In this document: piece by piece, positions 10,230 through 18,920 of the stretch
Layout: every line of letters begins with the position of its first letter
Numbering within the stretch: position 1 is the first letter of the stretch
The notes under the pieces: model-generated
Databases searched by the model: none
What the model saw: the letters and a program-made list of their open reading frames with translations, nothing else
What the model was told of the DNA's origin: nothing
Position numbers and translations under genes: made by a program
Source: Edwardsiella tarda ATCC 15947 = NBRC 105688
Lineage (GTDB): Bacteria; Pseudomonadota; Gammaproteobacteria; Enterobacterales; Enterobacteriaceae
DNA length: 64,000 nucleotides
Direction: 5' to 3'
Assembly: GCF_003113495.2 (NCBI RefSeq)
Contig: NZ_CP084506.1
Span: 1,488,001 to 1,552,000 of the forward strand

Positions 10230-10957
10230 CGGGCAGACTGTACGCCCTGAGTACGGGGCCGGGGGCCGCCGATCTGGTCACCGTGCGCGCCGCGCGTCTC
10301 CTCGCCACGCTGGATGTCCTCTATGCCCCGGCGGGACGGCGCAGCGGCGACAGCTTAGCGCTCTCCATCGTGCGGGAGTATCTCACGCCGCAGACCGAGA
10401 TCCGTTGCCGCCACTTCCCGATGAGCGGCGACAGTGCGGAGAAGGAGGCGGCATGGGGTGGCATCGCCGCCGAGCTGATTCAGGCGGTCGAGGCCGGGCA
10501 GCGCGTCGGCTTTATCACTCTCGGTGATGCCATGCTGTTCAGCACCTGGGTCTTCCTGCTCCAGCGTATCGGCAGCCCCGCGTGGCTGGAGATCGTACCC
10601 GGCGTGACCTCGTTCGCCGCCATCGCCGCGCGGGCGCAAACGCCGCTGGCGATGGAGCAACAGTCGCTGGCGGTGATCGCCTGTACCGCGCCGGAGGCGG
10701 AGATCATCCAGGCGTTGCAGCAGCATGACAGCCTGGTACTGATGAAGGTCTATGGCCGTTTTGCCCGCATTAAGGCGTTGCTGGCGCAGGCCGGACTACT
10801 GGAGTGCGCGTTGATGATGGCCGAGGCGACCCTCCCCGGCGAGCGCTGCTGGCGCCATCTGGATGAGGTCGACGAGGAACAGCCGCTGGCCTACTTCTCG
10901 ACCATCCTGGTCAATAAACGCTGGCGGCAGACGCGATGCGATACGAATACTCAATGA
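10226..10957 (+). CDS. cbiL: Cobalt-factor II / precorrin-2 C20-methyltransferase CbiL
   Basis: CbiL methylates C20 of cobalt-sirohydrochlorin. The protein has 243 residues (237 in Salmonella) and opens with LYALSTGPGAADLVTVRAA, the tetrapyrrole methylase loop. GFITLGDAMLFSTW and VPGVTSFAA follow. The ATG overlaps the cbiK stop (ATGA). The last residues are polar and slightly longer than usual. This is the last intact gene of the operon. Confidence 0.94.
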   Translation: MTGRLYALSTGPGAADLVTVRAARLLATLDVLYAPAGRRSGDSLALSIVREYLTPQTEIRCRHFPMSGDSAEKEAAWGGIAAELIQAVEAGQRVGFITLGDAMLFSTWVFLLQRIGSPAWLEIVPGVTSFAAIAARAQTPLAMEQQSLAVIACTAPEAEIIQALQQHDSLVLMKVYGRFARIKALLAQAGLLECALMMAEATLPGERCWRHLDEVDEEQPLAYFSTILVNKRWRQTRCDTNTQ

Positions 10958-10967
10958 GGCGCGGGTC

Positions 10968-11111
10968 ATGCGGCGCGGGGGGCGTTATGCCTGCTGGCAG
11001 CAGCGCCACCGGCGTTGGCAATGCACATCATGGAGGGTTTCTTGCCGCCGATGTGGGCGCTGGCCTGGTGGCTGCTGTTTTTACCTTGTCGCTGGCGGCG
11101 ATGGGGCGCTC
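10968..11111 (+). pseudogene. cbiM: Stub of cbiM, cobalt ECF transporter substrate-binding membrane subunit
   Basis: Directly after cbiL the bases from 11021 encode MHIMEGFLPPMWALAWW followed by LLFLP, the unmistakable N-terminus of CbiM. It then runs into unrelated sequence and a stop (GCTCGCTAG, ending near 11114). A signal-peptide-like stretch (ALCLLAAAPPALA) is readable in the same frame just upstream. It links to the ATG at 10968 only if the G6 run at 10977-10982 had one more G. In Salmonella cbiM is followed by cbiN, cbiQ, cbiO and cbiP; none is recognisable here. A deletion of the cobalt uptake genes is the simplest reading. Confidence 0.8.
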
Positions 11112-11114
11112 GCT

Positions 11115-11256
11115 AGCGGCGGTGCTGCCGGAGTGGCCTGACGGGCGCCTGCGGCGAATGGCGCAGGCGAGGTTGGCGAGCGTCTCCGCCAGTGGCTCTG
11201 GGCGCAAAGCCGTTGACGCGCGCGGGCGGAGCATGGGTCCACGGATGCGGTGGCGG
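11115..11256. other. Unassigned GC-rich tail after the cbiM stub
   Basis: This short stretch between the cbiM stub and pliG may be the far side of the deletion that removed the cobalt transporter genes. One frame ends ...GEVGERLRQWLWAQSR before a stop near 11213, but I cannot match it to any Cbi or Cob protein. Confidence 0.3.
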
Positions 11257-11661
11257 TTAGTTCGTTATTTGCAGATTGAAACGATAGGGCTTCTGCTCAT
11301 GGCGTCGCGCCTCCGCACGGCTCTGTAAGACGCGAATCTCATACTTCCCACTGGCGGGTAAGGTGTAGCGACCTTGGTTATCCAGGGCCGACGAGTATTT
11401 CCCTAAGTCGATCGAATCGTCGATCCCCGGTCCGAATAGCACCGCATCGACCGTCTCCTTGGACAGGGTGAGACGCAGGTGTTGATCTTTGTTGGCGCGG
11501 AAGACATAGCTATCGTAATCGTACCCCTTGATGCGGCCAGAGTAATGCGCGCTGTCCTGTCCCCGGGGGAATTCGACGTTGATCTGCTTGCCGGCGGCGT
11601 AGGTGGTACTGCCGAGGGTGGAGAGCAGTAAGCTGAGTGCGGCGATGGCTGTGCGGTTCAT
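11257..11661 (-). CDS. pliG: PliG, periplasmic inhibitor of g-type lysozyme
   Basis: The 134-residue protein has a signal peptide (cleavage after about STTYA) and matches, from memory, E. coli YcgK/PliG along its length. Shared blocks include VEFPRGQDSAHYSGRIKGYD, LFGPGIDDSIDL and LPASGKYEIRVLQSRAEAR. PliG binds goose-type lysozyme in the periplasm and protects peptidoglycan. Fish and birds have this lysozyme, so it fits an animal-associated lifestyle. A clear AAGGAG ribosome site precedes the ATG. It is a single gene transcribed against the cbi operon. Confidence 0.88.
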   Translation of the reverse strand: MNRTAIAALSLLLSTLGSTTYAAGKQINVEFPRGQDSAHYSGRIKGYDYDSYVFRANKDQHLRLTLSKETVDAVLFGPGIDDSIDLGKYSSALDNQGRYTLPASGKYEIRVLQSRAEARRHEQKPYRFNLQITN

Positions 11662-11836
11662 GTACGGTGATCTCCTTAGTGCGGATAGGGGGCGATGTTA
11701 GCGCGAACGCGGTGCGCGGTTTAAGCGGATTTTTCTGGTAACTTCGTGGGGCGGGAGGGCTTTCCCCCCGCCGGGAGAGGCGTTGCGGCGGTCACCTGGG
11801 CCGCCACGGCCGATCCCATCAGCCGGGCGACGTCAT

Positions 11837-12775
11837 CTATCGTGCCGTTCGCTTGCTCTCGGGATGGATCTGTTGCTGCCACGCCGCCCCGAAACGGTAG
11901 TCAAACTCCGCGGGGAAGAAGCGCATCCGCCCGGCGTAGGGCGTAAAGGTGAATTCGCTGAAGTAAATATCGTCACCGACTACAAACCAATCCATCCGGC
12001 AATAATCGAAGTCGGCGGTCAGTTGGCGTGAGAGAGCCAGCATTTCGTCGAGCTTGGCGGGCTTACTGATACGCGGATCGAGATTGTTGGGGTAATGGGT
12101 TTGGCGATAGCCTACACGAACATCTTGGCGTTGCCAGTTTTCATCATAAATATTGACCGACTCCCGCCCCCGGCTATCACTAAAATCGACTTCGATAAAC
12201 TTAGGCTGACCCGAGAAACAATGTACCCGAAATAGTTCGGGAGTAATATCTTGATCGCGCTGAGCAAAGACATCCAAGTATTTCTCACAGATTATTCTCG
12301 GAGTTATATTTTTATAGTGTCTTTCGCGCGTGGTTACATACATATTGCGAGATAAGTAAAAGTTTATTTTTGCACGCGCGCCGGCTATGTCGAACCGTGC
12401 TTTATCGGTGCAGACGATGGCGCTGGCGCTATCGTGCGAACATTTAATCACGAATTTCTGCGGCAGCGTATTAAAATCGATATGATCGAAGGCGGAATAT
12501 ACTCCTAACGTCGCTACCACATACTTTTCGCCGATCTGTTGACGAATGAAATCACGGGCGATGACCTTGTCAGCCAGCTCCGTAAAGCGTTTATTTCTAT
12601 CGAAAATCATACGGAATATGATTTTTTCATTGAACGTCTGCGGTGGTGAGAGTTGTAGCTCTCGGCCAAAATCATCATAAAAGCGCTTGGCTTTAAATCG
12701 TCTATCGCTTTGTAACCAGGCGCGTAATACTTTTAGGCGATACTCAACCCTTTTTAACAGCCATTTATTTTTCAT
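11837..12775 (-). CDS. TupA-like ATP-grasp protein (predicted polysaccharide/teichuronopeptide-type ligase)
   Basis: The 312-residue cytoplasmic protein has the layout of the TupA-like ATP-grasp family. It has an N-terminal RFYDDFGRELQLSPPQTFNEKIIFRMIFD-type region, KFVIKCSHDSAS (nucleotide-binding loop), ICEKYLDV, and a C-terminal DYCRMDWFVVGDDIYFSEFTFTPYAG metal/ATP site. Relatives are found in polysaccharide and capsule gene clusters, where they are thought to ligate amino acids or modify glycans. No glycan cluster is adjacent, so its substrate is unknown. The 5' part is AT-richer than its neighbours, hinting at transfer. Confidence 0.75.
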   Translation of the reverse strand: MKNKWLLKRVEYRLKVLRAWLQSDRRFKAKRFYDDFGRELQLSPPQTFNEKIIFRMIFDRNKRFTELADKVIARDFIRQQIGEKYVVATLGVYSAFDHIDFNTLPQKFVIKCSHDSASAIVCTDKARFDIAGARAKINFYLSRNMYVTTRERHYKNITPRIICEKYLDVFAQRDQDITPELFRVHCFSGQPKFIEVDFSDSRGRESVNIYDENWQRQDVRVGYRQTHYPNNLDPRISKPAKLDEMLALSRQLTADFDYCRMDWFVVGDDIYFSEFTFTPYAGRMRFFPAEFDYRFGAAWQQQIHPESKRTAR

Positions 12776-13201
12776 GGCGAATTTCCCTTGTCTAAAAACA
12801 ATGCCGCAGAGTGTTATTTGTCGTTGCTGTACGAGTAATTGTGTGATTTATGTGCGGCATAAATAATACCTATTTTTTGCCTTGAAAAATAAATGCCAGG
12901 TAAACGGGATAGCACTTTATGATAATTTCTATTTTGAATTATAACTTCGGTTACTGTGTATTGTGCCGGATGTGGGGCATCTGGTTGCGCTATCGGATTA
13001 TGGTATATCGACAATAATCCCTACGCTCATACGGTAGATTGTTTCATCCAAAAGAAAAAAAGGATATGGGGATTTCCCAACCAATCAAACCACTCACAAC
13101 GATTGGGCGCTCGTTGGCCATGATAAAGAGAGCGCGAGTGAGTTAGTGAAATCACGCCGTCCTATCGATGATCGGACTTATCTCGACAACATTGCCGGGC
13201 A
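12776..13201. other. AT-rich intergenic region, no gene supported
   Basis: I see no gene with a ribosome site or family resemblance. The first 250 bases are AT-rich and probably hold the promoter of the TupA-like gene. The remainder leads into the transposase remnant. Confidence 0.5.
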
Positions 13202-13627
13202 CTGAACAATGTTATCGATGCTGAGGCTTTCCTGGGACTGATCCGGCAGACCCTGCGAAAAATCAGGCCAGCGGCGGCGGAGGCTGATTACGACACCCGG
13301 TGGTGTCACGATGAACTGCGGCGTAAGAACATCTGCCCCCTCATCCCTCCTCGAAAGGGGGCAGGTGATTGGCCGGGTGAGTATGCAGATCGTAATCGCG
13401 CTGTTGCGCATCAGCGGCCGAGTGAGAACGATGTACGCTGGAAAGGGACAATAGATGATAACCGGCGGTCGATAGCGGAAACGGTGATGTACCGCGTCAA
13501 ACAACGGTTCGGTGGTTCATTGACACTACGGGATGATGATGCACAGCTTGCAGAGGCGTGGGCCATGATGTGTGCGCTGAATAAAATGATGAAGGCAGGA
13601 ATACCAGAGAGCGAGCGTATTGACTGA
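13202..13627 (+). mobile_element. IS5-family (IS903-like) transposase remnant
   Basis: One frame from 13202 to the TGA at 13625-13627 reads as the C-terminal third of an IS903-type DDE transposase. It contains NVIDAEAFLGLIRQTLRKI, YDTRWCHDELRRKNI, LIPPRKGAGDWPGEYADRNRA, SIAETVMYRVKQ and FGGSLTLRDDDAQLAEA. The catalytic glutamate region (...NRRSIAET) is kept. The N-terminal two thirds are absent and no terminal inverted repeats are visible, so it cannot move by itself. It marks the left edge of the AT-rich adhesin island. Confidence 0.85.
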
Positions 13628-13642
13628 CAGCAGCAACCTGCA

Positions 13643-13990
13643 ATGGGGATACTTATCCTAACTCTGATTTATTTAACCAAGCCAGCCTCTGCCATGTGCG
13701 TCAATGTCGTGGATCCAGAAAATCTCTTTTGCCAAATCGCTGTCGATGGTTTTAATGGTCATGATGGTCGCTCTGCTTTAGTCGTGACGATTTATCGTCC
13801 CACTGTGCTACAAGATGCAGGAGGCGACGATCCCATTAACAATGGCCCCCTAGATGTGGTTACACCAATGCGTGATAGCAAAGCCTCTGTCATTGTGAGG
13901 GTTGAGTATAAGCATATTTTTCACCATTTATTCAATGTTCTTCTTTTTATCATACTCAGAATAAAATTTATCTGTTTATGTTTGATATAA
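13643..13990 (+). CDS. Hypothetical small ORF of 115 codons
   Basis: An open frame starts with a hydrophobic leader (ILILTLIYLTKPASA) and ends in a hydrophobic, isoleucine-rich tail. I do not recognise it. It has no clear ribosome site, begins only 16 bases after the transposase remnant, and may itself be a gene fragment. Base composition drifts to AT-rich along it. Confidence 0.25.
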   Translation: MGILILTLIYLTKPASAMCVNVVDPENLFCQIAVDGFNGHDGRSALVVTIYRPTVLQDAGGDDPINNGPLDVVTPMRDSKASVIVRVEYKHIFHHLFNVLLFIILRIKFICLCLI

Positions 13991-14093
13991 CATTATGGCA
14001 TTGTCTTGAATTTTTAATTATTTTGTACCATATTGTTTTGTAGAGATAACTATAGCAGAATGTATAGTTTCAAACCATAGGGTGATTTTTATC

Positions 14094-15062
14094 ATGAAAG
14101 ATTTACTTAAATTGAATGATATGATTATTATTCAGGAGTTGGCTAAAACAGGAAGCGTGTCTTTAGCTGCAGTAAACTTAGGGTTAGCCCAAGCCAATAT
14201 GAGCCGAATGTTGCATCAGTTAGAGTCAAGAATCGGTGTTAAAATATTCGATCGTGATGCTCGCCCATTACGTCTGACTACATTTGGTCATGATATTTTA
14301 CCTCATATAGATCGAGTCTTAGCTAATAATGAGTTGCTCAAGTTATATATTCACAATCATAAAAAATCCCCTGGAGGAGTAGTTAACATTCATCTTCCTA
14401 TCTTTGCACAAACTCTATTGAGTCTGGATTTTATTCCAAGATTTAGTCAAGAGCATCAAGATATAAAGCTTGTTTTCACTACAAGATCAATTGCCAGTAA
14501 AGAATATTTTGAGGGTGTGAAATACCCAAAGGATTGCGATATATTAATAACATTTACCTCACCTACTGATGAAAATCTTATTGCTCGTAAGCTTCTTACT
14601 ATGGAGTTGTCGATCTGTGCGAGCAAGGATTTTATAGCAGATAAAAAAATATCAACATTGCAAGATCTACAACTTTATCCATGGGTTTTACAACAGGCGT
14701 GGCTTAATGATGATTATTGTAATCCAATCTCATTGGTAAATAAAAAGACTGATGAAAAAACAAGTATTGTGACGCAAGGAAGTATTGTTTGTGATAATTT
14801 TCTTTCTGCTATTCATATAGCTACCCATGGCATGGGTTTTGTTCTTGTGCCTAAATACATTCATGTGAATTATCCAGTTGGTTCTCAGCTTGTGCCAGTT
14901 CTCATGGGTGATTACTCTATTAACCTAGATATTTTTATGGTGTATAGAAAACGCGAACTACAACCATACCGGCTTGGTTTAGTCGTTGATGCTATCTTTA
15001 ATAACGTCACGGGATTATATCAACAATATAAAGATAGTCAGAGGAGTGAGGGTGGTTCATAA
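14094..15062 (+). CDS. LysR-family transcriptional regulator (SinR-like position)
   Basis: A LysR-type regulator with an N-terminal winged helix-turn-helix (residues about 4-62; SLAAVNLGLAQANMSRMLHQLE) and a periplasmic-binding-like effector domain. The start could be the ATG at 14094 (322 residues, spacing 9 from AGGGTGA) or an in-frame GTG at 14082. It is AT-rich and lies upstream of the invasin-like gene in the same direction. In Salmonella, intimin-like adhesin loci also carry LysR-type genes such as sinR. Control of the adhesin genes downstream is inferred from position only. Confidence 0.85.
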   Translation: MKDLLKLNDMIIIQELAKTGSVSLAAVNLGLAQANMSRMLHQLESRIGVKIFDRDARPLRLTTFGHDILPHIDRVLANNELLKLYIHNHKKSPGGVVNIHLPIFAQTLLSLDFIPRFSQEHQDIKLVFTTRSIASKEYFEGVKYPKDCDILITFTSPTDENLIARKLLTMELSICASKDFIADKKISTLQDLQLYPWVLQQAWLNDDYCNPISLVNKKTDEKTSIVTQGSIVCDNFLSAIHIATHGMGFVLVPKYIHVNYPVGSQLVPVLMGDYSINLDIFMVYRKRELQPYRLGLVVDAIFNNVTGLYQQYKDSQRSEGGS

Positions 15063-15784
15063 AAATAATATCACATGTGGTCCGAGAGTAATTAATTCAA
15101 TTTAATAACGTGCGAGTAAGTCATATCTTTATTTATATGTCGTGACTATGGCATTTTTGATATAGTAATATATCGTTATGATTTCTAGCTATTGTAATTG
15201 CAAACTATATAGAATGGAGGTGAGCAAAGGTATTAATCTATTAATGGTTTGGTGAATATGAATTGGAATAACTCGTCATTACTCTTGTTTGCCATTTTAG
15301 CATTGCTATTAGTTAGTGTTGTTGAGCTTTCTTTTAATGTTTTTTATTATTATATGCATATATTTTCTATGTAGTCAGCATTTCCATGCTTTAGCTGGAG
15401 AGCAGAACTTAACTTAGTCGATGGCATTTCTCATGATTTAATTGATGGCGATATAAAATGAATTAATCTTTTATTTCGATCATCTAAGAGTTATTGCCAT
15501 CCAGTCGCCAGTTGTATTTTTACTCATAATCTCTTGATTGTCTAGATGAGTTAATATGTGTGCTACTAGTATAGCTCTGCTATTTTTAGTTTTTTGTCGA
15601 TTTATAACTAATGTGCTATATCCTTAGCATCAAATAGCATGGTAATCCATGCTCGGATATAGTTAATCCTCACCTCAAACACGGCTCTTATTAAAACAGT
15701 TCATGTGTCCTGTTGAACTACTTGAGTATGGTGGATGTGGAAAGTGCTAAGTTATTTTTATTGGTAAATTGAGGGTTTGATAAA
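15063..15784. other. Long AT-rich region before the invasin-like gene
   Basis: This 720-base stretch is strongly AT-rich and has no recognisable large gene. It probably contains the promoter and LysR-type binding sites of the invasin-like gene. One small hydrophobic open frame (15258-15374) is listed separately. Confidence 0.5.
15258..15374 (+). CDS. Possible 38-residue small membrane protein
   Basis: The ATG at 15258 opens a 38-codon frame. Almost all of it is one hydrophobic helix (LLLFAILALLLVSVVELSF) followed by an aromatic-rich tail, the shape of known bacterial single-span small proteins. A weak GGTGA precedes the start. AT-rich DNA produces such frames by chance, so this is a candidate only. 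Confidence 0.3.
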   Translation: MNWNNSSLLLFAILALLLVSVVELSFNVFYYYMHIFSM

Positions 15785-18766
15785 ATGTTTGGGAAGCCCC
15801 ATTTAGAATGGAATTCGCCAGCGCGTCGTAGTGATTTTATTGCCTGGGCAAATATCTTGATCCAATTGTTTATTCCTTGTGGTATTGCTTTTACGCCGGC
15901 TTTCGCTAATGCACCAACCTCTAAGAGCGTTAATCCTATTGTATCCACAGAGCCCTACCGATTGGGGCCTGGTGAAACTCTGGAGAGTGTGGCAAAAAAG
16001 TACCATCTATCCGTTGATAAACTTAAACAAATCAACCAATACCGAATACATTCTAAGCCATATGAGGCGTTAACGGTTGGGGATGAATTGGATGTTCCAC
16101 GTAAACACTCTCCGTTTTTAGAGAGTGCTCAGCCTGAGGCATCGACATCAAGCCTATTAGGTTCTCACTTGGTAACAGGAGCTACCTTGTTATCCAGTGA
16201 TGATGTGGCTAGATCTGCCGCGCGATTAGTTCGTAGTTCTATGAACAATGAAATTAATAATTCTGTTCAACAGTGGTTGAATCAATTCGGTTCTGCCCAA
16301 GTCCAGTTGAACATGAATGACGACTTCCAGCTGGATGGTAGCGCGATTGATGTTTTGTTTCCCATCTATGATAGCCAGACAAATACTTTGTTTACTCAGC
16401 TAGGTGGACGTAACAAGGATAGCCGCAATACGTTTAACCTTGGCGTCGGCCTCAGAACCTTCCAGGATAACTGGATGTTCGGTATGAATGTTTTTTTTGA
16501 TAACGACCTGACGGGTAAAAATCGCCGAATAGGTGCGGGGATTGAAGCGTGGATGGATTACCTAAAGCTATCAGCCAATGGATATTTTGGTCTGACCGGT
16601 TGGAATCAATCGCGTTCTTTTCCAGATTATAATGAACGCCCTGCTCATGGTTATGATTTGCGTGCCGAGGCTTATTTCCCCTCACACCCTCAACTTGGCG
16701 GAAAATTGGTGTATGAACAGTATCGTGGCGATGATGTCGCGCTATTTGGTAACGCTAATCGCCAAAAGGATCCGTATGCTATTACAGCCGGCGTGAATTA
16801 TACACCGTTTCCTCTGTTGACCGTTGGTGCAGAGCATCGTACAGGGAAAGGCGGTAGTAATGATAGCCGGATTCAGATCCAACTGAACTATCGGTTTGGT
16901 GAGTCTTGGCTGGCTCATATCACGCCCACCTTCGTGGCAGCTAATCGAACACTAATGGGGAGTCGATACGACTTAGTAGAGCGTAATAATCAAATCATTT
17001 TGGATTATCAGAAGCAGGAGTTGATACATATCGTTTTACCGGAGCAGCAAGCCGGTGAGTCGATCTCTTCCCTAACAGTGAATGCGCAAGTACGGGCGAA
17101 ATATGGACTTGAGCGGATTGACTGGAGTAGTGCAGATCTCATTGCCGCAGGAGGGACATTGGTGCAGGTTGCACCACAGACAATAACGATAACACTGCCA
17201 TCTTATCAGTCAAGCCGTAATAGTAATGTGTATACATTGAGTGCGGTGGCTTATGACAGGCAGGGAAATGTGTCCCCGCGGGCAACCATGCAAATAGTCG
17301 TACTGCCGGAGAAAAACCAAGATATTACAGACCAAGATCTTGCCGATACGGCAGAGATTGTCCGTGAGCAGCTGACGATCACCCGCAATAACGCGCTGGC
17401 TAACGGCATCGCAACCAATGCAGTGCAAGCCCGGGTAACGGATGCGCGTGGTAATCCGGTCGCGGGACAGACGGTCAGCTTCACCGCAGACAATGGGGCA
17501 GCCATCAACACCACCGCTGAGACCGGTGCCGATGGTGTGGCCACTGCCACCCTGACCAATACCACCGCCGGCACCACGGCCGTCACGGCCGAAGTGAATG
17601 ATTCACGCCAGACGGTAAACACTACCTTTGTGGCTGATGCGAGCAGCGCGACCCTGATGGAGGGGAGCCTGACGATCACCCGCAATAACGCGCTGGCCAA
17701 CGGTATCGTGACTAATGCCGTGCAAGCCCGGGTAACGGATGCGCACGGTAATCCGGTTGCGGGACAGACGGTAAACTTCACCGCAGACAATGGGGCAACC
17801 ATCAACACCACCGCTGAGACCGGTGCCGATGGTGTGGCCATGGCCACCCTGACTAACACGACTGTCGGCACCACGGTCGTCACGGCTGAGGTGAACGGGC
17901 AGCGCCAGAGCCAGGATGTGGCCTTCGTCGCCGACCCCAGCTCGCTCCACTTTACCGGGGCCCCGACGGTAACGGGCGACAAGGCCCTGGCCAACGGGAG
18001 CGCCGCGGTCGGTGTCGACTTTGTGGTGAAAGATGCTAGCGGCAACGCGGTGGCCAATCGGGAGGTGGTGATCCACACCAATAATGGCGCGCAACCCGAT
18101 ACGGTCACGGTACAGACCGACAGTAACGGGGTGGCCCACATTGCGCTGACCAACACCACCGCCGGCATCACGGTCGTCACGGCTGAGGTGAACGGGCAGA
18201 CCCAGAGCCAGGATGTGACCTTCGTCGCCGACCCCAGCTCGCTCCATTTCACCGGGAGCCCGACGGTAACGGGCGACAAGGCGCTGGCCAACGGGAGCGC
18301 CGCGGTCGGTGTCGACTTTGTAGTGAAAGATGCCAGCGGCAACGCGGTGGCCAATCGGGAGGTGGTGATCCACACCAATAATGGCGCGCAACCCGATACG
18401 GTCACGGTACAGACCGACAGTAACGGGGTGGCCCACATTGCGCTGACCAACACCACCGCCGGCATCACGGTCGTCACAGCTGAGGTGAACGGGCAGACCC
18501 AGAGCCAGGATGTGACCTTCGTGAGTGTGCTCACCAGGGTGAGTGTGGCGGGATTGGTAAATGGTTATCCCTTGGTTGGGTCTTCGTTGGCCGCAGAGGT
18601 CAGGTGTGCAACAGGATGTCCCACCTCACTGACTTACCAATGGCAAATAGAGGATGCCATCAACAGTGGCTCTTACATTGATATCTCAGGAGCAACCTCG
18701 CCAACTTACATGCCGCTAGGGGCAGACCAACGACGCCGTATTCAGGTCATCGTGGGGGCGCGATAA
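15785..18766 (+). CDS. Intimin/invasin-like inverse autotransporter adhesin
   Basis: A 993-residue outer-membrane adhesin of the type Ve secretion class. It has an extended N-terminal signal region (to about residue 42), a periplasmic LysM peptidoglycan-binding domain (about 57-105: YRLGPGETLESVAKKYHLSV), and the conserved beta-barrel translocator (about 130-415: LGGRNKDSRNTFNLGVGLR, YFPSHPQLGGKLVYEQY). An Ig-like linker follows, then four Big1 repeats (about 528, 626, 727 and 826 onward). The last domain (918-993) has two cysteines (VRCATGCP). The last two Big1 repeats are nearly identical in DNA. Gene order and architecture resemble Salmonella SinH/SivH-type adhesins. It probably binds host or bacterial surfaces; the ligand is unknown. 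Confidence 0.93.
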   Translation: MFGKPHLEWNSPARRSDFIAWANILIQLFIPCGIAFTPAFANAPTSKSVNPIVSTEPYRLGPGETLESVAKKYHLSVDKLKQINQYRIHSKPYEALTVGDELDVPRKHSPFLESAQPEASTSSLLGSHLVTGATLLSSDDVARSAARLVRSSMNNEINNSVQQWLNQFGSAQVQLNMNDDFQLDGSAIDVLFPIYDSQTNTLFTQLGGRNKDSRNTFNLGVGLRTFQDNWMFGMNVFFDNDLTGKNRRIGAGIEAWMDYLKLSANGYFGLTGWNQSRSFPDYNERPAHGYDLRAEAYFPSHPQLGGKLVYEQYRGDDVALFGNANRQKDPYAITAGVNYTPFPLLTVGAEHRTGKGGSNDSRIQIQLNYRFGESWLAHITPTFVAANRTLMGSRYDLVERNNQIILDYQKQELIHIVLPEQQAGESISSLTVNAQVRAKYGLERIDWSSADLIAAGGTLVQVAPQTITITLPSYQSSRNSNVYTLSAVAYDRQGNVSPRATMQIVVLPEKNQDITDQDLADTAEIVREQLTITRNNALANGIATNAVQARVTDARGNPVAGQTVSFTADNGAAINTTAETGADGVATATLTNTTAGTTAVTAEVNDSRQTVNTTFVADASSATLMEGSLTITRNNALANGIVTNAVQARVTDAHGNPVAGQTVNFTADNGATINTTAETGADGVAMATLTNTTVGTTVVTAEVNGQRQSQDVAFVADPSSLHFTGAPTVTGDKALANGSAAVGVDFVVKDASGNAVANREVVIHTNNGAQPDTVTVQTDSNGVAHIALTNTTAGITVVTAEVNGQTQSQDVTFVADPSSLHFTGSPTVTGDKALANGSAAVGVDFVVKDASGNAVANREVVIHTNNGAQPDTVTVQTDSNGVAHIALTNTTAGITVVTAEVNGQTQSQDVTFVSVLTRVSVAGLVNGYPLVGSSLAAEVRCATGCPTSLTYQWQIEDAINSGSYIDISGATSPTYMPLGADQRRRIQVIVGAR
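17931..18524 (+). repeat. Two near-identical 297-bp tandem repeats encoding Big1 domains
   Basis: Copy one spans 17931-18227 and copy two 18228-18524, each 99 codons, beginning with CCGACCCCAGCTCGCTCCA. They differ at only a handful of positions (for example GGGGCC against GGGAGC near the start). Two more diverged Big1 units lie just upstream (from about 17369 and 17664). The near identity points to recent duplication or gene conversion and allows copy-number change. Confidence 0.92.
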
Positions 18767-18920
18767 GTGTTCGTGCGCTTTGATTGATTGAAAAAAAGAT
18801 GAAATGTCTCTGCGAAATTATCGCTGAGTATAACAAGAGGAAGGGATGTCTCCTCCTCGCCAATAACACGGGCAGTAACAACCTAATGGTATGAAGTCAT
18901 TAATGAAAATAGGAATTACG

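Noticed and set aside
11115..11256. Remnants of cbiN, cbiQ, cbiO or cbiP after the cbiM stub
   Set aside because: I compared the three frames with what I remember of these proteins and found no convincing match.
12814..13014. 66-codon frame on the - strand
   Set aside because: No ribosome site, no family resemblance, and lies in AT-rich promoter-type DNA.
17251..18534. 427-codon frame antisense to the Big1 repeats
   Set aside because: It is a by-product of the repeated, codon-biased coding strand; its repeats simply mirror those of the adhesin.
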